Source: Phycisphaerales bacterium
GTDB taxonomy: Bacteria; Planctomycetota; Phycisphaerae; Phycisphaerales; SM1A02
DNA: 27,705 nt
Reading direction: 5' to 3'
Assembly: GCA_018882625.1 (NCBI GenBank)
Contig: VERO01000004.1
Span: 1-27,705, forward strand
Each line of letters begins with the position of its first letter. The first letter of the stretch is position 1. The notes under the pieces were generated by a model. It was not told where the DNA came from, made no database searches, and saw only the letters and a program-made list of their open reading frames with translations. The position numbers and the translations under genes were made by a program. Of the stretch, positions 22,581 to 27,705 are shown in pieces.

Positions 22581-24092
22581 TCAGCCCGCATCCGGAGTCA
22601 CGACCACATGCGGCTCCGCGAAGAAGTGAAGTGCCTCGGAGCCGCCCTCGCGGCCGAGGCCGCTCGCCCTCACGCCGCCGATGGGGGCCCGCAGGTCACG
22701 CGCCATCCAGCCGTTGATCCACACCGTCCCGCACACCAGTGCATCGGCGATTCGCGCGGCGCGTGTGCAGTCGCAGGACCACACCGTGGCGCTGAGGCCG
22801 AAGCGGGTCGAGTTGGCACGGGCGATGGCCTCGTTGTCGGTGTCGAAGGGCGCGATCGTGGCGACGGGACCGAAGATCTCCTCCTGGTCGGTGCGGCATC
22901 CGGCGGGAAGCCCCGTCATCAGCGTCGGTCGCAGGAACGCGCCGGCACGGACGCGCTCGGGCAGCGACGCCGCATCGGGCCGCGTGCCGCCGCAGATGAC
23001 CTGCGCGCCCTCGGCACGGGCCGCGGCGATCGCCGACTCCACCTTGCCGCGGTGGCTCGCCGAGATCAGCGACCCGAACTGGGTCGATTCATCGAGAGGA
23101 TCGCCGATGCGGAGGGCCGCGATGCGCGAGGAGAGCGCCTCGACGAGGGCATCCATCCCGCTGCGCTCCACGAGCACGCGCTCCGCGCAGTGGCACACCT
23201 GGCCCTGGTTGGAGAAGAGTGCGCGCATCAGTCCGTCGGCGGTGGCGCCGATGCGGTCGGGCGTGCAGGCATCGGCAAGGACGATGGCGGCGTTCTTGCC
23301 GCCGAGCTCGAGCGCCATGCGCACGAATCGCGGCGCTGCAGCTCGCGCGATGGCCTCGCCGGTGGCCGTGCCGCCCGTGAACGTGATGCACGCCACGCGC
23401 GGATCGGTGACAAGCGCCTGTCCGGCCACGGGACCTCGCCCATGCACGATGTTGAGCGCTCCGGCAGGGAACCCGCAGTCGAGTGCGCGCTCGGCGAGGA
23501 GGTGCGCGGTCAGCGGCGTCACTTCGCTGGGCTTGCCGACGACCGTGCATCCTGCGGCCAGGGCGGGCGCGAGCTTCCACGTGAGCAGGTAGAGCGGCAG
23601 GTTCCACGGCGCGATGCATGCAGCCACGCCGAGGGGCCGGCGTGCGATGGCGCTCGTGAAGCCCGCGCCGTGCAGCGCGTGCGGTGCGAGGGGACCTCCA
23701 GCCTCCTCGGCGAGGTCCGCGAAGAACCTGAAGTTGGATATCGCACGGGGCATGTCGACCGTCCGCGCCAGCGCGATCGGCTTGCCGGTGTCGATCGCCT
23801 CGGTGCGCGCGAAGAGGTCGAGGTCGGCCTCGATGCGGTCCGCGAGCCGGCGCAGCGCCGCTGCACGGTCGGCGACCGGTGTGCGGGCCCAGGCCGTGCT
23901 TGCGCGGTGTGCGGCATCCACGGCCTCCGCGACCTCGCGGGCCGTCGAGTCGGGGCACGATCCGACGCGCACCTGAGCCGCCGGATCGATCACGTCGAGT
24001 GCGGCGCCCTGGCGCTCCGTGAAGCGCCCGTTCACGAGGTTGCGGACGTCCATCGTCGCCATTGCGCTGCCGTGAGTTGCCGTCGCCTGCAT
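22581..24092 (-). CDS. 2-aminomuconic-6-semialdehyde dehydrogenase (aldehyde dehydrogenase superfamily)
   Basis: A 503-residue NAD-dependent aldehyde dehydrogenase. Oxyanion Asn164 is in APWNLPLYLL, the cofactor loop in FTGGTATGEAIA, general base Glu262 in LELGGKN, nucleophile Cys300 in FSNQGQVCHCAERV, and EIFGPVATI follows. ARTVDMPRAISNFRFFADLAEE, with its Arg, resembles the substrate-carboxylate region of aminomuconate and hydroxymuconate semialdehyde dehydrogenases. Together with kmo, kynU and a RidA-family gene this supports oxidation of 2-aminomuconate semialdehyde to 2-aminomuconate. Start 24092 overlaps the EamA stop (TGATG), and GGAAGGA lies 8 bases upstream; an ATG at 24062 is a weaker alternative. 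Betaine- or hydroxymuconate-type specificity cannot be excluded by sequence alone. Confidence 0.88.
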   Translation of the reverse strand: MQATATHGSAMATMDVRNLVNGRFTERQGAALDVIDPAAQVRVGSCPDSTAREVAEAVDAAHRASTAWARTPVADRAAALRRLADRIEADLDLFARTEAIDTGKPIALARTVDMPRAISNFRFFADLAEEAGGPLAPHALHGAGFTSAIARRPLGVAACIAPWNLPLYLLTWKLAPALAAGCTVVGKPSEVTPLTAHLLAERALDCGFPAGALNIVHGRGPVAGQALVTDPRVACITFTGGTATGEAIARAAAPRFVRMALELGGKNAAIVLADACTPDRIGATADGLMRALFSNQGQVCHCAERVLVERSGMDALVEALSSRIAALRIGDPLDESTQFGSLISASHRGKVESAIAAARAEGAQVICGGTRPDAASLPERVRAGAFLRPTLMTGLPAGCRTDQEEIFGPVATIAPFDTDNEAIARANSTRFGLSATVWSCDCTRAARIADALVCGTVWINGWMARDLRAPIGGVRASGLGREGGSEALHFFAEPHVVVTPDAG

Positions 24093-25054
24093 CAGTCCGA
24101 TCCTTCCGTGCTTGCCATCGCGAGCTTGCGGGATCCGCTGCCTTGCGCGGCCAGCATCAGCGTCGCGCCGCAGATCGCCACCATGCCGCCAGTCCACTGC
24201 CACCACGTGAACCGCTCGCCGTAGAGAAAGTAGCTCACGGCGCTCACGAGGAATGGCTGCAGCTGCAGCACGCCGCTGGTGATGGCCACGCCCAGCTTGG
24301 CGATGCTGATGTAGTAGAAGACGTGCCCGATCGCAATGCCGATGAAGGCGGAGATGGCGAGCGACGTGAGCACGGACGCGGGCAGCTGCGGCACGTACGC
24401 GCCATGGTCCCGGCCGAACGCCAGCATGAGGGCGATCAGGCCGAGTGCCGTGATCTGGCAGATCACCGCGAAGGCCGTGATCGGGTGGTAGGACTGCATG
24501 TTGCGGCGCACGGCAAGCCCGTAGGCGCCGTAGCTGGCCGCGGAGAACACGGCCAGCGCAATCCCGAGAGGCACGCTGCCGCCAGGTGGCGCACCGCGGC
24601 CGCCCTCTCCGCCAAGCAGGATGGGCATGAGGCCGGCCACCAGCAGCACTGCCCCACCGATGTACTGGCGGCTACGCAGCACTCCGCGCTCGGCGGGAAT
24701 CAGGAACCACGCGCCGATGGCCACGAACACCAGCTGCGTGCGCAGCCCGAATGTGACCATGCCCGGGCCCACCTCGTGGTGCGCGGCGGTGAACGCGACC
24801 TGTCCCGCGATGTTCGCGACCGAGGGCAGCAGCGCATCCCGCCAGATGCGCGATGGGAGTCGCCGCCGCCACCATGCGTGAAGCACCAGCGGCAGCCAGA
24901 AGAGCGCGCTCGCGCCGTAGCGCCAGCCGTTGTTGGTCCAGAAGTCGACCGACTCCGAGAGGTCCCGCAGGAGCAGCGGCACCGTCGACCATCCAAGCAG
25001 CGTCAAGGTGACGGTGATGGTGCCCGTGCCGACGCCGAGTCGCGCGCGGCTCAT
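24092..25054 (-). CDS. EamA/DMT-superfamily transporter
   Basis: A 320-residue inner-membrane protein with about ten hydrophobic helices in two similar halves, as in EamA (10 TMS drug/metabolite exporter) proteins. Segments include ITVTLTLLGWSTVPLLLRDL, a first-half end VGPGMVTFGLRTQLVFVAIG and PLGIALAVFSAASYGAYGLA, and a second-half YYISIAKLGVAITSGVLQLQ plus LYGERFTWWQWTGGMVAICG. The start at 25054 (MSRARLGVG) is chosen because the upstream frame is Arg-rich shadow. It lies between kmo (40-base gap) and the semialdehyde dehydrogenase (TGATG overlap), so it is almost certainly in the kynurenine transcript. It may move tryptophan, kynurenine or a pathway product; the substrate is inference. 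Confidence 0.87.
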   Translation of the reverse strand: MSRARLGVGTGTITVTLTLLGWSTVPLLLRDLSESVDFWTNNGWRYGASALFWLPLVLHAWWRRRLPSRIWRDALLPSVANIAGQVAFTAAHHEVGPGMVTFGLRTQLVFVAIGAWFLIPAERGVLRSRQYIGGAVLLVAGLMPILLGGEGGRGAPPGGSVPLGIALAVFSAASYGAYGLAVRRNMQSYHPITAFAVICQITALGLIALMLAFGRDHGAYVPQLPASVLTSLAISAFIGIAIGHVFYYISIAKLGVAITSGVLQLQPFLVSAVSYFLYGERFTWWQWTGGMVAICGATLMLAAQGSGSRKLAMASTEGSD

Positions 25055-25094
25055 CGCGTGACCGTCCCGCGGCCTGCACCGACGCGCGCGCGGC

Positions 25095-26438
25095 TCATCG
25101 CAGCACCAGCCACAGGGCTGCGCCGGCGATGCCCGCGACGAGCGCGGCTGCAGCGCCAACGGCCCCCGCGGCGAGCATGCGGTCCTGCATGCGACCGCGC
25201 GCCTGCGCCTGCGCATAGGGCACGTTCGTGAAGCTCACGAGGTCGTACAGCGGGATGAACCGGTCACCGAGCCATGCATGCAGCGCATGCTCGATGCGCT
25301 TCTTGGCGCGGAAGAGGCGGCTCGCGGTGCGGTCGCGCATCTCGATGAAGTTGTGGAGCGCCATGTCGGCGATGGCGTTCGCGTTGGGGATGCGTTGCGC
25401 CTGGTAGGCGCGCAGCGCAGCTGCAGTGTCCTTGCCGTGCGCGGCGAGCAGGTCGACGAGCGTCGTGACATCCTCGAAGCTCGCGTTGGCGCCCTGGCCG
25501 TAGAAGGGGACGATCGCGTGCGCAGCGTCACCGATCAGCGCCACGTTCCCGCCGACCTGCCACGGCGACGTGCGCACGGTCACGAGCGACCCGACGGGAT
25601 TGCGGTCGAAGTCCGCCTCGAGGGTGGGCATGAGCGCAAGGGCGTCGGCGTAGTGGCGCGCGAAGTGCGCGAGCGCGGCGCGGCCGTGCGGCACCGACGC
25701 GAAGGAGTGGTTGCCTTCCCACGGCCAGAAGAGCGTGCACGTGAAGGAACCGTCGGGGTTCGGCAGCGCGATCATCATCGATCCGCCGCGCGGCCAGATG
25801 TGCAGCGCATCCCGGCGCATCGCCCACGGCGCGTGCGGACCGGTGGCGACAGGCGGTATGTGCAGCTCCTTGTAGCCGTGCCCGAGGTACGACTGCGAGT
25901 AGTCGAGCCGGTCGTTGCGCTGCATCGCGCTGCGGACGGCGCTGAAAGCGCCATCAGCGCCGACGATGAGGTCGGCGGCGACCATCTCGCTGCGGCCCTC
26001 CGCATCGACGAATGTGGCGGCAGGGGCCTTGAAGTCGATGTCGGTGCAGCGGCGGTCAAACGCCACGCTCACGCCATGGTGCGCATCGGCGGCGCGGAGC
26101 AGCGCGAGGTTGAGCGCGCCGCGCGAGACGCTGTGGATCGCGCGCGCCGGATCGTGGCTGTACGGCTGAAAGAGCGGTTCGCCGCCTGAGCCCGGGTGGA
26201 TCATGCGGCCTGGCATGCGGATCGCGTCCTTCAGGATCTCGGCCTCGAGCCGTGCGCGGCGCAGCGCAGTCAGTCCGCGCACGCTGATCGCGAGGTTGAT
26301 CGAACGTCCGCCGCTGTAGCCCTGCGCTCTCGGGTCGCCGCGCCGCTCGCGCATCGTGACGCGCCATCCCGCGGCCGCGAGCTGCTGGGCGAGGAGGCAC
26401 CCCGCCAGTCCGGCTCCGACGATCAGCACATGGCGCAT
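25095..26438 (-). CDS. kmo: Kynurenine 3-monooxygenase
   Basis: A 447-residue FAD monooxygenase converting L-kynurenine to 3-hydroxykynurenine with NADPH and O2. Seen: Rossmann GAGLAG (residues 8-13), the KMO-specific GYSGGRSINLAIS and RGLTALRR, GRMIHPGSGGEPLFQPY, LIVGADGAFSAVR, GHGYKELHIPP, and the FAD-ribityl motif LIGDAAHAIVPFYGQGANAS. Kynurenine-site elements typical of KMO are present, and the length fits. The last about 25 residues (MLAAGAVGAAAALVAGIAGA, then ALWLVLR) form a strongly hydrophobic helix, a possible C-terminal membrane anchor like that of eukaryotic KMO. Start ATG 26438 gives the normal N-terminus. There are 87 bases to the upstream kynureninase stop and 40 to the downstream permease start. 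Confidence 0.95.
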   Translation of the reverse strand: MRHVLIVGAGLAGCLLAQQLAAAGWRVTMRERRGDPRAQGYSGGRSINLAISVRGLTALRRARLEAEILKDAIRMPGRMIHPGSGGEPLFQPYSHDPARAIHSVSRGALNLALLRAADAHHGVSVAFDRRCTDIDFKAPAATFVDAEGRSEMVAADLIVGADGAFSAVRSAMQRNDRLDYSQSYLGHGYKELHIPPVATGPHAPWAMRRDALHIWPRGGSMMIALPNPDGSFTCTLFWPWEGNHSFASVPHGRAALAHFARHYADALALMPTLEADFDRNPVGSLVTVRTSPWQVGGNVALIGDAAHAIVPFYGQGANASFEDVTTLVDLLAAHGKDTAAALRAYQAQRIPNANAIADMALHNFIEMRDRTASRLFRAKKRIEHALHAWLGDRFIPLYDLVSFTNVPYAQAQARGRMQDRMLAAGAVGAAAALVAGIAGAALWLVLR

Positions 26439-26525
26439 CGCGGAATCGTATTGGGCATGCGCCCGCGGTGGGGCGCCACAGCTCAGGATCGCCCGCGGAG
26501 CACGGCGCGCCTCGGTGCGCCGCGT

Positions 26526-27507
26526 TCAGGCCAGCAGCGCATCGACCAGCCGCCTGCAGTCCTCGAAGGTGCAGTACAGCGGCGCTGGTGCGGCGCGGAT
26601 GACCGCCGGATGGCGGAAATCGCAGAGCACGCCAGCGGGCGCAAGCCGACCGAACAGCGCCCGTGCAGCCGCAGTGCCGCCGTCCACCTCGATCGACAGC
26701 TGCGCCCCGCGGGCGGCCGATGACGCGGGCGTCAGGATGCGCAGCCGCCCAGGCGCACCGTCGCGCACGCACATCTCGATGTAGGCCGTCATCGCGCGCG
26801 CCTTCGCACGCAGCCGCTCGAGCCCGGCGCGCCGGAAGATGTCGAAGCTCGCCAGCAGGGGGGTCAGCGAGAGGATCGGGGGGTTCGACACGGCCCAGCC
26901 GTCGGCGCCCTCCGCGAGCACGAGCTCGGGCCTCATCTCGAAGCGCTTCGACGGCTCGTGGCTCCACCACCCAGCCAAACGGGGCAGGCTGAAGTCCTTG
27001 GCGTGGCGCTCATGGATGAATGCGCCCGCCACCGCGCCAGGTCCGCCATTGAGGTACTTGTAGCTGCACCAGCACGCGAAGTCGGCGCCCCACTCGTGCA
27101 TCCTGAGCTCGACGTTGCCGATCGCGTGGGCGAGGTCCCATCCGCAGCGCGCGCCCGCATCGTGTGCCGCACGCGTGATGCGCGCCATGTCGAGCACCTG
27201 GCCTGTGTAGTAGTTCACGCCGCCGAGCATGACGAGCGCCAGCGCATCGCCCTCGCGCGCAATCGCGTCGACGATGTCGCTGTCGCGCAGGCAGGCCTCG
27301 CCGGCGCGCGGCGCCACCTCGACCACAACGCTGTCCGGATCCATCCCTCGTGCAGCCACATGCGAATGCACGGCATACGTGTCGCTCGGGAACGCGCCCC
27401 TCTCGATGATGATGCGGCGGCGCCTGCCGGCGGGCTGCCAGAACGACGCCATCATCAGGTGCAGGTTGACGGTGAGCGTGTTCATCGCCACCACCTCGTG
27501 CGGGCTG
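26526..27507 (-). CDS. kynU: Kynureninase, N-terminus missing
   Basis: PLP enzyme cleaving 3-hydroxykynurenine to 3-hydroxyanthranilate and alanine. Homology begins at PHEVVAMNTLTVNLHLMM (about 27503). It includes ERGAFPSDTYAVHSH, VNYYTGQVLDM, the PLP-binding CGWDLAHAIGN (Asp) and Schiff-base Lys in CSYKYLNGGPG, LAGWWSHEP, WAVSNPPILSL and FRHPAVIRAAP. This is about 325 residues, against about 420 for complete enzymes. The missing 85-95 residues normally carry the LCGNSLG...DDWA region. Upstream, the same frame reads instead as a ThuA-like protein; the ATG at 27695 is internal to that fragment. As it stands the gene is a broken chimera, although the catalytic core is intact. It would be the first known gene of the minus-strand kynurenine transcript. 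Confidence 0.9.
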
Positions 27508-27512
27508 GTGAT
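27498..27512. other. Probable sequence junction inside the kynureninase frame
   Basis: At ITSPHEVV the reading frame changes from ThuA-like to kynureninase homology without a stop or frameshift. Both protein domains are interrupted at this point. A chimeric join or a recent rearrangement is the simplest explanation; any microhomology at ATCACCAGCCCGCACGAG cannot be judged without the parent sequences. Confidence 0.65.
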
Positions 27513-27705
27513 GCGGACGGCGTATTCCACCCCGTCATTGCCTGGATGGGCGACCCATTGCGCGCCGGTCATGAACTGCCAGTCCACATTGTTGCGAAAG
27601 GCGTCGCACATGCCGCCGTGGCATCCGGCAAGCCCCGTGCCCGCGGCGACGGCGGCCGACACGTTCAGCGCCTGTTCCTTGCCGATCTCGCTCATCGTCC
27701 AGACG
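27508..27705 (-). CDS. ThuA-like domain fragment joined in frame to kynureninase
   Basis: From the right edge the frame reads VWTMSEIGKEQ, then VAAGTGLAGCHGGMCDAF, RNNVDWQFMTGAQWVAHPG and VEYAVRIT. This matches the middle of ThuA-like (trehalose-utilisation/glutamine-amidotransferase-like) proteins, where a GxGLxGxHG turn is followed by a GGQWxxHPG motif. The fragment continues past the window edge upstream and stops abruptly at about 27508, in the middle of its domain, where kynureninase sequence begins. Both domains are broken at the join, so this is not a believable functional fusion. Composition is similar to the main window, unlike the low-GC left end. Confidence 0.75.

Noticed and set aside
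22194..24224. A 676-codon plus-strand open frame
   Set aside because: It lies antisense to the semialdehyde dehydrogenase and RidA genes and is Arg/His/Ala-rich without recognisable motifs, a common artefact in high-GC DNA.
25041..25101. A 17-base direct repeat (CGCGCGCGGCTCATCGC at 25041 and 25085) as a possible attachment site
   Set aside because: The copies are 27 bases apart at the EamA start and kmo end, contain simple CG alternation, and no integrase or element lies nearby.
26526..27705. A genuine bifunctional ThuA-kynureninase enzyme
   Set aside because: The join falls inside both domains, removing the kynureninase N-terminal region and the second half of ThuA, so neither fold would be complete.

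Overview
The window looks like a member of the Planctomycetota, probably class Phycisphaerae. The evidence is high GC with strongly G/C-ending codons, a secreted protein with a PEP-CTERM-like tail (VPAPGA, hydrophobic helix, RRRRR), a membrane protein with the CPxCxxDLRGL...CSECG zinc ribbon common in this group, a Rex repressor, a eukaryote-like Ser/Thr kinase and a long HtrA-like multidomain protease. I saw no tRNA, rRNA, CRISPR array, insertion sequence or prophage. No gene-free stretch exceeds about 250 bases.

Layout. Bases 1-1380 (minus) encode the front part of a YfhO-like multi-pass membrane protein, clearly lower in GC than the rest. At about 1380-1410 this runs head-on into a prolyl-tRNA synthetase gene that has no usable start codon. 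Then come a PEP-CTERM-like secreted protein (+) with a strong terminator, a small tandem-repeat protein (-), a rhodanese/DUF2892 membrane protein (-), a divergent ECF sigma factor (+) with a Cys-containing C-terminal extension, metG with an upstream anchored protein (-), a secreted TPR-like protein (+), and metF (-).

From 11152 to 18734 the plus strand carries closely packed genes: rex, two lipoproteins, a membrane-anchored amidase-like protein, a Ser/Thr kinase, a tandem trypsin-PDZ protein and a dCMP deaminase, with a secreted DUF1579-like protein close behind. ATGA-type overlaps and Shine-Dalgarno sites inside stop regions suggest translational coupling at several joints. Much of this block is envelope-directed. 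A four-helix membrane protein follows.

From 19416 to 27507 lies a kynurenine-pathway (tryptophan catabolism) locus. The plus strand has an atypical SDR and kynurenine formamidase (kynB). The converging minus strand has kynureninase, kynurenine 3-monooxygenase (with an added C-terminal membrane helix), an EamA-type permease, 2-aminomuconic-semialdehyde dehydrogenase, a RidA-family probable 2-aminomuconate deaminase and a zinc-ribbon membrane protein. These cover N-formylkynurenine to 3-hydroxyanthranilate and the later semialdehyde-to-aminomuconate steps. Tryptophan dioxygenase, 3-hydroxyanthranilate dioxygenase and ACMS decarboxylase are not in the window.

The right end is anomalous. The reading frame of kynureninase continues in frame into a broken ThuA-like domain at about 27508-27705, replacing the kynureninase N-terminus. 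Broken genes at both ends of one window suggest assembly or amplification chimeras, or rearrangements, so gene order across about 1380-1410 and about 27508 should not be trusted without read-level support.
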